The notes beneath the pieces were generated by a model. It made no database searches and was not told the origin of the DNA. It saw only the letters and a program-made list of their open reading frames with translations. Made by a program: the position numbers and the translations under genes. From positions 51,404,933 through 51,468,932 of the forward strand of contig OZ022341.1 of NCBI GenBank assembly GCA_963989245.1: a stretch of 64,000 bases of DNA, read 5' to 3'. The DNA is from Nansenia antarctica. Lineage: Eukaryota > Chordata > Actinopteri > Argentiniformes > Microstomatidae. Of this stretch, positions 10,560 to 23,300 are shown in pieces; the first letter of the stretch is position 1; each line of letters opens with the position of its first letter.

Positions 10560-11793
10560 TACTCCCCACAAACCCCCACCGCCAGACCGAGGCCGGGCGC
10601 GCCCATCTGCGTCCCCGGCCTATGAACCACCGTGAAGTTGAAGGGCTGCAACGCGAGGTACCAACGGGTGATCCTCGCGTTGGAGTCCTTCATGCGGTGG
10701 AGCCACTGGAGGGGAGCATGGGCGGAGTAGAGGGTGAATGCGCACCCCAGCAGGTAGTACCGGAGGGCACCGACCGCCCACCTGATGGCCAGGCACTCCT
10801 TCTCCACCGTGCTGTACCTGCCCTCCCACTCCGACAGTTTACGGCTCAGGTACAGCACCGGGCGGTCGACCCCCTCCACCTGCTGGGTGAGCACCGCCCC
10901 CAGCCCCCTATCCGACACGTCCATCTGCAGGGAAAAACGCATCCCTCTCGGGAAGTAGCGTAGACAGATCGACAGGGACCACCTTGTTCCATTTTTTAAG
11001 GAGATGACGTGATATATCTGTGCTATCCCCCCGATCCGCACCACCTCATAGTCCACCTCCCCCACCCGCCGTGTGACCGCGAACAGCCCTTGCCACTTCG
11101 CAAGTAATTTAGAGCTGGAGGTGGGCAGTAATACGAGGACCCTATCTCCCGGTGTGAAAATACGGAGCCTAGACCCCTGTCATACAGGTGCTTTTGCCGT
11201 TCCTGGGCCTGGTGCAAATGCTCCCGTGATATAACCCCTAGCGTGTGGAGCTTTGCACGCAGGTCCAGGACGTATTGTATCTCGTTTTTACTGTCGCTGG
11301 ACCCCTCCTCCCAGCTTTCTTTAATGAGGTCCAGGACGCCGCGAGGCTTACGCCCGTATAAGAGCTCGAAGGGGGAAAACCCAGCGCGCCGGCGACCCGG
11401 ACAACCTAGCCGACCTCCATGACAAGGCACTCCCTTCGGAAGTGGCCAGGTTGGCCGCATCGCCAGCACCCCTCCTCTGCCGCCTGCGAGCCTGCCTGTG
11501 GGGTGAAGTTTGACGGCCCCCCGTGTGGCATCTCCCCCCCCCCCTCGGCCACCTTGCCCGGGGAGCAGGCAGCAGTCTCTCTCACCGCGGCCCAGCCACG
11601 GGCCCAGTCCGGGTAGCCCCCCCCCGATGCCTCGTGGTGTAGCCGCTGCATGGCCGCCTGCTGTTCCTGAAGCTTGGCCAGGTGCCCCAGGATGTGTCCG
11701 AGGGGCGACTCCATGTCCCCGCCCCTTGTAGTTGCCTGTCCTTACTCCGCTTGCTTGCCCGGCTCACCTCCTGTGCTCCACGTTGGGCGCCAC
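10560..11793 (-). pseudogene. Gmr1-like Ty3/Gypsy interior, deleted and frame-broken
   Basis: Read from high to low coordinates: a primer-binding site (TGGCGCCCAACGTGG, complement at about 11780-11792); a gag part at 11406-11714 with a CCHC knuckle (CWRCGQPGHFRREC); the end of an integrase with the motif FSPFELLYGRKPRG near 11340-11390; then, after a large deletion of reverse transcriptase, an RNase H segment (10600-10960; LQMDVSDRGLGAVLTQQVEG). Integrase lies before RNase H, the same order as the full copy at 55774-60918, so it is of the same clade. No part is functional. Confidence 0.8.
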
Positions 11794-11990
11794 TGTAGCA
11801 AGTTCACACGCACAGAGGGAGCTGGACAACAGGAATGGCAGGTTATTAGTAAGGGCACCGCCCAGCTTATTACTTTACTTGGCAGACACTCCACCACTGG
11901 TGGTAATACTATCACAGTCTTTGTGTCGCGGAGCCTTGTCCCGCTCGCCGCGGTAGTAGAGCCTCGCTCGCTTTACCCGAGCCTCGCTCC
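11794..11990 (-). mobile_element. 5' LTR of Gmr1-like remnant, first part
   Basis: Starts TGTAGC right after the primer-binding site and matches 10218-10300. It stops at 11990, where a LINE 3' tail begins; the rest of this LTR resumes at 41841. Confidence 0.75.
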
Positions 11991-11991
11991 C

Positions 11992-11992
<1 letters not shown>

Positions 11993-12025
<33 letters not shown>
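11993..12025. repeat. (ATA)n tail of LINE
   Basis: About eleven ATA units at the 3' end of the minus-strand LINE, as usual for L2-type retrotransposons. Confidence 0.8.
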
Positions 12026-12026
<1 letters not shown>

Positions 12027-14806
12027 TTTATTTGTATAGCACTTTACATCAAAGTGCTTTACAATAGGAAGCAGCAAGCACAAATACAATAGGTAAAAAA
12101 CAACACATTTTAAACAATATAAAAACAGCTATTTCAATTTAAAAAACACACAATTTCACACCACAAATATAATAGGTAAAAACTAAAATTTTAAACAAAT
12201 TTAAAAACAACTATTTCAATTTAAAAACACACATAATTACAACAGCACAAATAAACAGCCTATGACATGTAGACAACAGAAAACAGGTGGGTCTTTAGCT
12301 TATTTTTTAACACTTTCACTGATTCTGCCTGTCTGATATCCAGTGGAAGACGGTTCCAGAGAGTTGGTGCCCGGAAGGAGAACGCACGCTCACCGATTGT
12401 CTTTTTTCTAACCCTAGGAATAATGAGCAGGGCAGAGCCTTGTGAGCGCAGAGCCCTTGAGGGCACATATGGGATCCTTTAAATAAGAAGGTGCAGTGCC
12501 ATTTATAGCTTTGTATGTTAGCAGGGGCATCTTGAAATCCGCTCTAACATGGACAGGGAGCCAATGAAGGGAGGCCAGCACTGGTGAGATATGGTCGTAT
12601 TTCTTAGACCCAGTCAAAATGCGAGCTGCAGCATTTTGGACCATTTGTATACCATGGAAGCTCTTTTTTGGCAGTCCCGACAAAAGGACATTACAATAAT
12701 CTAATCTGGATGTCACAAAAGAATGGATCAGAACCTCAGCATCTGCAAAAGAAAGGATTGATCTAATCTTGGCAATTCTTCTGAGGTGAAAGAATGCTAT
12801 TTGTATCACCCCCTTTATGTGAGGGTCAAATGTGAGGCTCTGATCCAGAATGACACTGAGATGTTTAACCTTGTACCTGCACTGGATGACACAATCATCC
12901 AAGGTCAAGACAAGACCATCACCTGGATGATTTAGTCTAGCTGGACCGAATTTTATCATTTCAGTCTTGTCTGAATTTAATAGCCGAAAGTTCGCTGATA
13001 ACCAGCCCTTCACAGCAGCCAGACAGGTCTTTAACGTAACTAAGTCTGAGACATTTCCTGCTGTTATAGGCATATATAGTTGTAAATCATCAGCATAACA
13101 ATGAAAAGCAAGACCAAAAGAACGCAAGATCTGACCCTCACTGAAGTACAGTGAGAACAACAGAGGGCCTAGAACGGACCCCTGTGGGACTCCATACTTG
13201 ACTGCCCGGGATGTAGACAATACGTTATTGTGTAGAACACATTGGGATCTATTTAGCAGGTATGACTCTAGCCACTGGAATACTTGGCCTGAGATGCCAA
13301 ACAGGTTCCTGGGCCCATCTAGTAATATGTGATGATCTACTGTGATCAAAAGCAGCGCTCAGGTCCAACAATAAAAGAACAGATGTTGAGCCTGAGTCGA
13401 CCGTCAAAAGCAAGTCATTCACCACCTTAGTGAGTGCTGTTTCAGTAGAGTGGTTGGTGCGGAATGCCGACTGTAGTGGCTCAAACAGATTATTAGAAGA
13501 CAGAAAATCTACAAGCTGTTTTGAGACCACTTTTTCAAAAACCTTAGATAAAAAAGCCAAATTCGAGACAGGTCTATAACTTGCCAGTGAGAGTGGATCT
13601 AGACCCGGTTTCTTTAATAGGGGTTTAACCACTGCAGATTTAAAACAGGCTGGGAAAACTCAATTTAAGAGAGATAGATTGAGGATAGCTAAGACATAGG
13701 CTCCTAGAGTTGACCAAAGATCCTTAATAACCCAGGCTGGTAGCGGATCTAGAAGCCACGACCACCTTAGTCAGATCATCTAATGAGATGGACTCAAACT
13801 CAGAGAAAAACTTTCCTGAATAAAGGGGAAAAATGGCACCAAAAACTAATCCCCCCATGGATGGCTGTGGTATCCTGGCTCTAATAGCCTCTACTCTGTC
13901 ATCAAAAAAGCCAGAAAAATCATATGCTGACACTTCAGTACAGCTCTTTTTCTGATGGCCTTGTGTCAACCGAGCAACAGTGTCAAAAAGAAGTCTGGGA
14001 TTGTGCTTATTTGTAGCTATCAGATTCGAATAGTAGGCTGCCTTCGCCGCATCCATCCCAGACTGATAAGTGATCAGATTTCCGTGCCACAGTTGATAAT
14101 GTACCTCCAGCCTAGAGCCACACCACTGGCGCTCAACTTTTCTGCAGTTCTTTTTGAGAATTAGTAACTCATCATTTAGCCAGGGAGTAGAGCTCTTTTG
14201 AGAAGCTTTACGGATCTTTGCTGGTGCCACTAAATCAAGCAGGCCCTGGAGAGCGCCATTAAAGTTATCAGTAAGATTGTCAACTGAACAGGTCTGGCTA
14301 AAAACCTGGTTTACAGTATCAGGCAATCTCAGACATAGATCACTTAAAGCTCTGGGGCTAATATAGCGACACAAACGTGTTTCCTTAGTCCCTGGGTCTT
14401 TTAAATTCGGGAGTAAAGCATCAAACACAATCGCAAAGTGATCCAACATTGGCAGTTTACAGAATTCTATTTCTGTCACAGATATTCCGCAACCTAGTAC
14501 TAAATCTAGTGTGTGCCCAAGCTGGTGTGTTGGTCCAGACACAAACTGTGTAAGGTTAAAAGAATCAATGATGTTTAAGAAGTCATTCACTTAAGGCTTG
14601 TCAGGACAGCAGACATGAATGTTTATATCCCCCATAATCAAAATCGTCTCATAGTGAGGGATAAACCTGGATAGAAAGTCTGCAAACTCAGAGATAAAGT
14701 TCCCATTATATTTTGGTGGACGGTAGATCACAGCAAACAGGAAATCAGCTGGTTTGTTTATCGAAAAAAGCTGTAATTCAAAACTAGTAAAAGCAGCTCT
14801 CTTTAG
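11993..14806 (-). mobile_element. L2-like LINE, 3' portion (endonuclease end, reverse transcriptase)
   Basis: Minus-strand non-LTR retrotransposon. From high to low coordinates: the second half of an endonuclease (about 13900-14806; motifs AVIYRPPKYNG and GDINIH near 14620-14720), then reverse transcriptase at 12414-13632 with [26 protein letters not shown] and CYADDLQLY, then a 3' UTR with TTTGTATAGCAC and an ATA tail. The frame is broken near 13640-13720 and 13340. The 5' part of the same copy lies at 39958-41836; the 25-kb element 14807-39957 sits between them, and the reading frame is continuous once it is removed. The clade is judged from motifs. Confidence 0.85.
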
Positions 14807-15000
14807 GGGGTCATCCCTATGTTCCCCGGGTCCTATGTTCCCCGATTTCTTAGCAAAAAAAAAAAAAGGGTTCTATGTTCCCCGCTTCCGAAAAAGGGTT
14901 CTATGTTCCCCGCTTCCGTATGTTCCCCGCCTGCCGTTGTGTCAAGCGACCCCAGGTGTCGTTATGTAGTACTGCATGAGAGTTTTTTTTACATTTATTT
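14807..15000 (+). repeat. Left terminal inverted repeat of 25-kb element
   Basis: Subterminal tandem units CTATGTTCCCCG (about five) separated by CTTCCGAAAAAGGGTT, then a unique part with TCGTTATGTAGTACTGCATG. It matches 39740-39957 in reverse. Confidence 0.85.
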
Positions 15001-15559
15001 AAAAAACAACATACACAAATACATAATCATACTGTGTTTTTATTTTTTTATTTTTTTATTTAAAAAACAACATACACAAATACATAATCATACTGTGGAT
15101 TACTAATTGATAAAGACATTTACAGGAAATTGCAGGAACTATTATACATAGGAACAAAAGTATTATGTGTACAACATTATTATATGAACAAAATGATTAT
15201 ATGTACAAAACCTTTTGTAGATAGGACACTATTGGACCTCGGCCCAAATCTAGTACTGAACCTGACCCCCCATGCTAAACCATTTGGAAGTACAGTATAC
15301 TAGGACTCCAATTCAGACACACTGGGGGGCTGTCACAAATCTACTAACTCTAATCAGCCTGGTCTCACACGGCAGACGTCAGAATTCAACGTTTATGGAC
15401 AAACGTCGAATTCTGACGTGAGATTGCATCCAAACGTCGAATTCCGACGTGACATTGGGGTAGGTCGTTCTGATAGCGCAGGGGTGCGCCTGTTATGTGC
15501 GACCCGTCGCTTACGGCCGAATATCTCCGCGTCACAATGGGTTATAATTCCAATACATA

Positions 15560-15795
15560 TGCTTAATCTGCTCTATTCAGACATTAATCTGCTCTATTCA
15601 TACATTAATCTGCTCTATTCAGACATTCATCTGCTCTATTCAGACATTCATCTGCTCTATTCAGACATTCATCTGCTCTATTCAGACATTAATCTGCTCT
15701 ATTCATACATTAATCTGCTCTATTCAGACATTAATCTGCTCTATTCATACATTAATCTGCTCTATTCAGACATTAATCTGCTCTATTCAGACTTT
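15560..15795 (+). repeat. 21-bp minisatellite in E1
   Basis: About twelve units of ATTAATCTGCTCTATTCAGAC with T/C and A/T variants. The open frame across it is repeat-derived. Confidence 0.9.
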
Positions 15796-16039
15796 TTAGT
15801 TGATCTACAATATGTCTTTGTATTCAATGTTCATTATCACTTTGTTTAAGGCCTGACATTGGCCATCGATTGCTACTGTCTGGATATATTGTTTGAATAA
15901 AAACACCTGAGGAAACTCTTTGTTTTGTCACAGTTGTATCCATGATGCACTTTATTTAATCCATGCATACAATTTCAAATTTTGGGCCGCTACCCACACG
16001 TTTAGCTGTGTTGCTCATTCCACAAATGCATGATCCTTA

Positions 16040-16660
16040 CAAGTCATACCTCGTTGTAAAAGTGACTAATCAGGCTTTCTCCATGATCTCCATGATCACA
16101 ATAGCATGCTGAACACTCTAAAAATTGAATGGAGTCTCAGTCATGTACCGTTAACGAGATAGAATACGAAAAGCATATTTATGGTACCTCGTAAAACGCT
16201 CATCAGGGGGGGGGGGACCCATCGCTTATGGACAAATATCTCAGCGTCACAATGGGTTATAATTCCAAACTACATTTTCCCATGATCACAATAGCATGCT
16301 AAACAAACTGAACTTTGAATGGAGTCATTGTCATGTACCGTTAACGAGATATAATACGAAAAGCATATGTTTCAATGTCGCTCAAAACCGCACAGCAGGG
16401 GGGGGGGGACCCGCCATTCTTAAATCAATAACTATTTTTAACTTCGATTTCTATAATAATAGTCCACGAGTGAAGTGATCAAAATCATAAGGACAACATA
16501 CTAATCTTTAAATGGAGTCTGTAGGTTATACCGTTACAGAGTTATGAATTCATAATGCTTATGAATATGATTTTGGGAAATCCTTAACGGTTTTCATTGA
16601 TTTTTGAGATTTTTCGAGAAATCACTAACGGGGGGGGGGGGGGGGGGACCCGGGTTTTGA
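16040..16660. repeat. Repeated blocks with poly-G tracts in E1
   Basis: Two to three diverged copies of a ~145-bp block (contains CATGTACCGTTAACGAGATA) each end near a run of 8-20 G at 16207, 16400 and 16630, usually followed by GACCC. Confidence 0.7.
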
Positions 16661-16908
16661 TGTTTAATAACTTTTTAAAATAACTATTTACAGTAAAAGG
16701 GTTTACCTTTTGCCCTCATTTGTGAGTTTCTACGACTTTCCGTTTTATTACAGTAATCCGTTAAGCAAAAGTGGGAAATGCTTAACCAAATCGCAAAAAT
16801 TATGAATGGGACCCTATGGGACAAATTTACGGTCGAGCAAACAGGTGTGGTCGGGGTGTTAATTTCACGAAAAATCCCATTATTCCATTTTGAATTGGAA
16901 ACCCTATG

Positions 16909-16957
16909 GTTACCCTAACCCTAACCCCAACCCTAACCTTAACCCTAACCCTAAATG
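16909..16957 (-). repeat. Interstitial telomere-like repeat
   Basis: Seven CCCTAA units, some degenerate (CCCCAA, CCTTAA), i.e. vertebrate TTAGGG on the minus strand, inside E1. Confidence 0.85.
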
Positions 16958-17370
16958 TGGCCTAACTAATTAATGCAAGTGCAATTCAAAATGGAATAAT
17001 CCAGAGAGAAGCCCCGACAGGCGCACATAACAGGCGCTGCGCTATCAGAACGAGATACCCCAATGTCACGTCGGAATTCGACGTTTGGATGCATATGTCA
17101 CGTCGGAATTCGACGTTTGGATGCGATCTCACGTCAGAATTCGACGTTTGTCTATAAACGTCGAATTCTGACGTCTGCCGTGTGAGACCAGGTTGCTCTA
17201 ATTATTTAAAATACAAATAAATAAATAAACAAGAATGTGTTGTGTAACAACTCCCCCAACATTCCCCTCCACCACAGAGAGACTAAACTGTCCTTCTGAA
17301 AGAGACGACACTGACATCCTCCATCCCAGACAGACTACAATGACCACCATCACAGTGTGACATGGGAGAG

Positions 17371-20300
17371 TTACTCCATATGAGAGTGGAGAAACCTATT
17401 CTTCAGGTAGCATGTGTTCCTGATGTTGTGGACTACTCTTTTATCAACAATTTCACAGTATTGCCCATTGGTGGCAGTTGAATTCATACCTATCCCAACA
17501 AGTTGGCGTGGTTCCCCAAAACATTTATGATGTAGGAACAGGAAGGTGTCAGTGATGGCTGAGGGTGGGAAGAGAAGCTTTGCTCCCTCCTTGTACTCTT
17601 CACAGCCTGTCAGGGGATCTTCTCTGTGGAGTGGCAGGAACACGGTCCCTTCAAACAGGAGCTGTGGATTCTCTGAAAATAAAAGACATCAAGTATTAAG
17701 GTAAGGCTATAGATTCCCATCAATATTTTTTATACAAGGTCTTTCAGTACAACCTGGTCTCACACGGCAGCCGTCAGGATTCGACGTCTGTCGTTCGTCT
17801 CCAAACGTCGATTTCCGACGAGAAAACGAGCTCTGAAAGCGCAGGGGTGCGCCTGTTATGTGCGCCTGTCGGGCTGCACTTGCATTAATTAGTTAAGCCA
17901 CATTTTGAGATACAAGCGCTTCAACGTTCATTCATTTGGAACTGCGAGAATGAGTAACGTTAGCCCGATTGCACTTGCAATAATAAAGCGTTATATAAAT
18001 ATAATTTATTATTATTATTGCCTACAGCTAATTGTTACAAGGTGAGAGCTAAAATAACATACGTGTAACGTTAGCCAGCGATAGCTAGACTAGATATATA
18101 GCTAGATATAGTCACTATATAGTCTAAATGCAACCTGGTCTCACACGGCAGACGTCAGGATTCGGATGTAGTATTAAACTCCCATATTTATTCTTTAAAC
18201 AAACAAATCTGGGGGAGTGGTCGGAGTTAACGAGATATTGTTCCAATCCATTACCTGGCCATTACCTGCCTGTGAAAAGTATGAAAAGTTTGCATTGCCT
18301 AGCGTGTAGGCCCGTGAGAAATTGAGAGCATATAAATCACTAGATGCCTACAACTACGCAATCTGTGGTCATGTATGTTACGTCTGTAGTTTTACGACAG
18401 TTTGGACTTTACTACAGTGCCGTGTTATGTTATGTGTTAGGACGACTTACGTTAGTTGAGTAACACGATGTTGAATAAATGGAGTACACGCTCCGACTTG
18501 ACGCTCTGAGTTCAGTCTCCGTTATTGAACATATCATTGGCGACGAGGATGGCTGATTGTTCTCTACCACAGAGGTTCCCAAAGTGGGTGCCGCGGCACC
18601 CTGGGGTGCCGCAGCACCTGTCCGGGGGTGCCGCCAAATCTGCTCATAAAAAAATAAATAAAAAATAGTATAATATAAAATGATAATAATAATACATTAA
18701 TAAACGTTTGTTTTGAGTTCATAAGCAAATAAAAGATATATTTCTCAGATTTGAAAGATATTAATTTACTAACTAGGCCTACTAGTTACTAACTAACTAC
18801 TCCTCACTGAAGTCTTGGACCAAGCGGTGAAAATGGTTAATTATGTAAAGTCACGCCCGCTGAAGTCACGGCTGTTCAGCACATTGTGCAATGAGATGGG
18901 GTCCGAACATGAGGGGCTCTTATTACACACAGAGGTCCGCTGGCTGTCGCGGGGCAAGGTGTTATCCCGTGTCTATGAGCTCCGAGATGAACTGATCACT
19001 TTTGTCAGTGAGCACGACTTGCCATACAAAGAACAATTGGAAGATGAATCGTGGTGGATTAAGCTTGCTTATCTGGCAGATATTTTTAGCCACCTTAATG
19101 ACCTCAACATAAAAATGCAAGGGAAGGCTGAGAATATCCTGACAGCGACAGACAAACTGAACGGATTCCGATCCAAATTGAGACGGTGGCAAGACGGGGT
19201 GGCCAAGAAAAACATTGAAATGTTTACGTTGACGGCCAATGACGCAGCACACAAGTCAGCGTCTTTCTTGAATCTGATCGCTGCGCACCTACGTATGCTG
19301 GAGGAGAGATTTGAGTCCTATTTCCCTCCAATGAACGAAGACTTCGACTGGCTCCGGGATCCGTTCAACCCCCTCTCATCAGCATCAGCCGCTAGTTTGA
19401 GCAGCAAAGCTCAAGATGAACTGGCAGAGCTCATTATGGACCGCACACTGAAGCTCAAACATGGTGAGCTAGGTTTGGATAGGTTTTGGCTGCTTGTGGG
19501 ACATGAATATCCATCTCTCTCAGAGAGCGCCATCAAGGTGCTTTTACCCTTCCCAAACCTCCTACTTGTGCGAGCTGGCTTTTTCTTCTCTAGCATACGT
19601 CAAGAACAAGACACGCACGCGTCTGTCAGTGGAACAGGACCTGCGTGTCGCGCTGTCCACTATCTCTCCCCGCATAAAGAGACTCTGCTCCCAAAAGCAG
19701 GCGCATGTGTCCCACTAATGCACACAACATATTTCTTTGTTTTGTATTTCTCTCCATTTTTACAATTCTGTCATGATTATTATTGTTCAATTAGTAATTG
19801 TCACAAATTAGTTGTGAGTTACCTGTTTGGTTCAGATGTGAAATAATAATCTCAGAATGAGCATTGAAATGAGAATGACATTTTAAGGCATTATTTTAAG
19901 CCCCCCAAAAAAGCATTGTTCCATTGATTGATTATACAGGCCTTTGATATTTTATTTGTGTGAAGAATTCCCTCTAAGTCTCCTCCCATATTGTACAATC
20001 CTTGAGGGCCACAATTTTATTTAATTTAGCGATAGTTTGACTGACCTATGCATTCTTGCCCATCCATTACAGTTCATTTATGACTTTTATTATCTTGTTA
20101 AAATTAATTGGGGCAATACTTATGTATTATATATAAACACACATTTTCAAACCAATTCATCGTGTATTGTTTTTAGTTTAAGCTCCGAGGCATTTTTTAA
20201 ATCTTCGCAGAGTTGGGGTGCCTTGGAGAAGGGGGAAAGCTTCAGGGGTGCCTTGGTTAAAAAAAGTTTGGGAACCTCTGCACCACCACCCCCTCCTTTC

Positions 20301-23300
20301 CTAGCAGTCCCGGCAGAACCACCGATTCCGTGGGGCCGCTGGATTTCCTCTTTCGAGACATATATCCTAGCCGCCGGCTTGGAGGAGATCTCCGACAAGA
20401 GGAAATGTGCGCTGCTGCGGCACTGCGTGGGAGCGGAGGGTCAGCGCGTGTCCGGAACTCTCGGCACCGCGGCGAAATACACAGACGCTGTGGAACTATT
20501 GAAGCAACACTTCGCCCCTCCACAAAGCGCTCTTCTCCGCCGCGTCATATTCAATCGAAGACACCAACGTACAGGTGAGACAGTGACACAGTATGTGGCT
20601 GATCTGCGGGGTTTGGCGAGCTTATGCAAGTTCGGGACATTACAGAACGAAATGATAAGAGACCAACTCATCTTACACACGAACTGTGACAAGATTAGGG
20701 AAAAACTGTTACTGGAAAATGATGAACTTACATTATCAGCAGCTTTGAACATAGCGGTCCAGGTTGAAACGGCCTTGGAATGTGCAGTTCGTTTTTCAGC
20801 CTCTCCCAGCTCACCGGCAGCGGGCGCGCACAGCCTACAGGTGCCCCTCCTCCACGTGAGTACAGCCAGCGGCGGGGAGAGCATTTTACTGGCCTCTCGG
20901 TCACGCGACCAGCCACACCAGCCGTGTGGGAATTGTGGCTCTTCTGCACACAATTCAAGAGCTCACATGCCCAGCCCGTGGTAAAACCTGCTCCAACTGC
21001 GGGAGACTAAACCACTTTCACAAGGTCTGCAGGTCTGCCCCAGCTAGAGCTTCCCAGTCACCTACCACAGTCATGCATAATGTCAGCTCAGGACGAGCGC
21101 CATTCAAAACATGCTCGTTGATGGTTGGTGATGTCACTCTGCCGCTCCTCCTAGACACTGGAGCCACAGTGTCCCTTGTGAACTTGACGACCTATACACA
21201 GTTTTTCTCCCATGTGCCCCTGGGGTTGCCCTCCAACACTCTGCGTGGCTATGCCAACTCTGAGATTGACATTGTGGGCTCTTTTCAGCTGCCTGTGAAG
21301 TACAGGGAGAGGACACTGCCGGCCTTCAGGTTCAATGTTGCACGCCACGGGACCAACCTGTTAGGCCTCGACCTGTTCAACGCCCTCGGTTTCACCCTGC
21401 TAGACACAGCTGTCTCAGAGATTCACACCGTTTCCATCCCCTGGCAGCAACAGTGGCCTGCGCTGTTCAGCTGTGTAGGCTGCCTCGACACTTTTGCCCA
21501 CCAGCCTCTGTTAGATCCTACAGTGATGCCTGTTATACAGCCCCTCCGCCGCTCCCCCCTGGCTCTCCTCTCAACTACAGAGCATGCTCGATAGCGACAT
21601 CATTGAGCAGGTGAATGCATCGCCTTGGATCTCCAACCTGGTGGTGGCGAAGAAGAAGTCTGGGGGGCTGCGCATCTGCGTGGATCTGAGAGCGGTAAAC
21701 AAGGCCATCATCCCTGACAAATACCCCCTGCCAACAATAGAGGAGCTCACCGCCCAGTTCTACGGGTCCAGCGTGTTCTCTAAACTGGACCTCCGTCAGG
21801 GTTACCTCCAAGTGCCACTACACCCCGAGAGCCGCAACCTCACAGCGTTCATCACTCACAGAGGGGTTTTCCGCTACAAACGCATGGCTTTCGGTTCAAG
21901 CTCCGCCCCCAGCTGCTTCCAAAAGATCATGGCCTCCATCTTCGCTGGGATCCCAGGTGTGGCCATCTATCTTGATGACATCGTGGTTCACGGGGCCACC
22001 GTCGAGAGCCACGACCAGCATCTCCACAGTGTGTTCAGTGCATTGGCCAAGCATCACCTCACACTCAATGGTGAGAAGTGTGTATTCGCCGCCCCAGCCA
22101 TTGACTTTGTGGGGTTCCGCCTCTCAGCTGATGGCACGTACCCGCTGCACTCGAACACCGAGGCCATCCATCATGTCCCGGAGCCCACCACAGCCGCTCA
22201 GGTGGCCTCCTTCCTAGGCATGACGGCGTACTACCTCCGTTTCCTGCCACAGTACTCGGCCACAACCACACCACTGCGGAAGCTGTTGAAGCATAACGAG
22301 CCCTGGCTCTGGACGTCTGCCTGCTCAGACGCCGTACGCCTCCTGAAGGCCCAACTCACCTCGCCACCGGTCCTGGCGCATTTCGACCTGGCCAGCCCCA
22401 CTCTTGTTACGTGCGACGCCTCTGCCACAGCCATTGGTGCTGTGATGTCCCAGCTGCAAGGGGGGGTGGAGAGACCGATCGCCTTCGCCTCCCGTGCTCT
22501 CAGCCCCACGGAACAGAAGTACTCGGTGGGGGAGCGGGAGGCCCTAGCATGCCTCTGGGCATGTGAGCGCTGGCACATGTACCTCTATGGACGTCTATTC
22601 ACACTGAGGACAGACCACCAGGCCCTCATCACCCTCCTGGCCACGTCTGGCACCGGTCACAAGCCACTCCGCCTCCACCGCTGGGCCGACCGCCTGCAGC
22701 AGTACAACTATCGGCTACAGTTCACGCCAGGACGAGACAACGTGGTAGCCGACTTGCTATCACGCTCAATCCCCAGCCCACCCACAGCCCCAACCTTGAC
22801 CCCCGGACTGGACCAGGCTGAGCATGACCTCGTCCAGCTCCTCCACACACCCCTTCAGGAGACGGTGTCGCTGAAAGAGCTCCGGGATGCCTCAGCCGAT
22901 GACCCCACCCTCTCTACACTCTCAACCTACATCACGCAGGGGTGGCCGGCAAGAGTACCTGACGAGTTACTCACTTACTCAAGGAGTTGTCGGTTTGGAA
23001 TGACACCTGTGTCACTCGCGGGTTCTGCACTGTGGTCCCAGGTGTCCTTCGGGCGCGTATCCTTGCTATGGCGCACGAGGGTCACCTGGGCATAGTCAGG
23101 CTCAAACAGCGCTGTCGTGATGTTGTGTGGTGGCCAGGCATCGACAGGGAACTCGAAACCCTGGTCAAGGATTGCACTGCCTGTCTCCTTAGTGGTAAGA
23201 CCAGGGCTCCAGCTCCACCCCCGCCCATGCAGCCGTTGGACTGGCCATCTCAACCCTGGGAGCACCTGCAACTGGATATCTGCGGCGAGCTGCATGGGGT

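Larger units (their letters stand above)
15355..17195. mobile_element. Foldback element E1 (CAACCTGGTCTCAC ends, 7-bp TSD)
   Basis: Inverted arms of about 160-190 bp start CAGCCTGGTCTCACACGGCA (left) and CAACCTGGTCTCACACGGCA (right, reversed). They are flanked by a perfect 7-bp direct repeat CTCTAAT (15348-15354, 17196-17202). The arms contain repeated AACGTCGAATTCTGACGT palindromes. The middle holds a 21-bp minisatellite, two ~145-bp repeats with poly-G tracts, and telomere-like repeats. No protein is encoded. It shares its ends with the 12.1-kb palindrome 17750-29871. Confidence 0.85.

Noticed and set aside
15560..15795. CRISPR-like regular repeats
   Set aside because: Contiguous 21-bp minisatellite without unique spacers, in a vertebrate transposon. 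The 24-bp array at 38218-38460 was rejected for the same reason.
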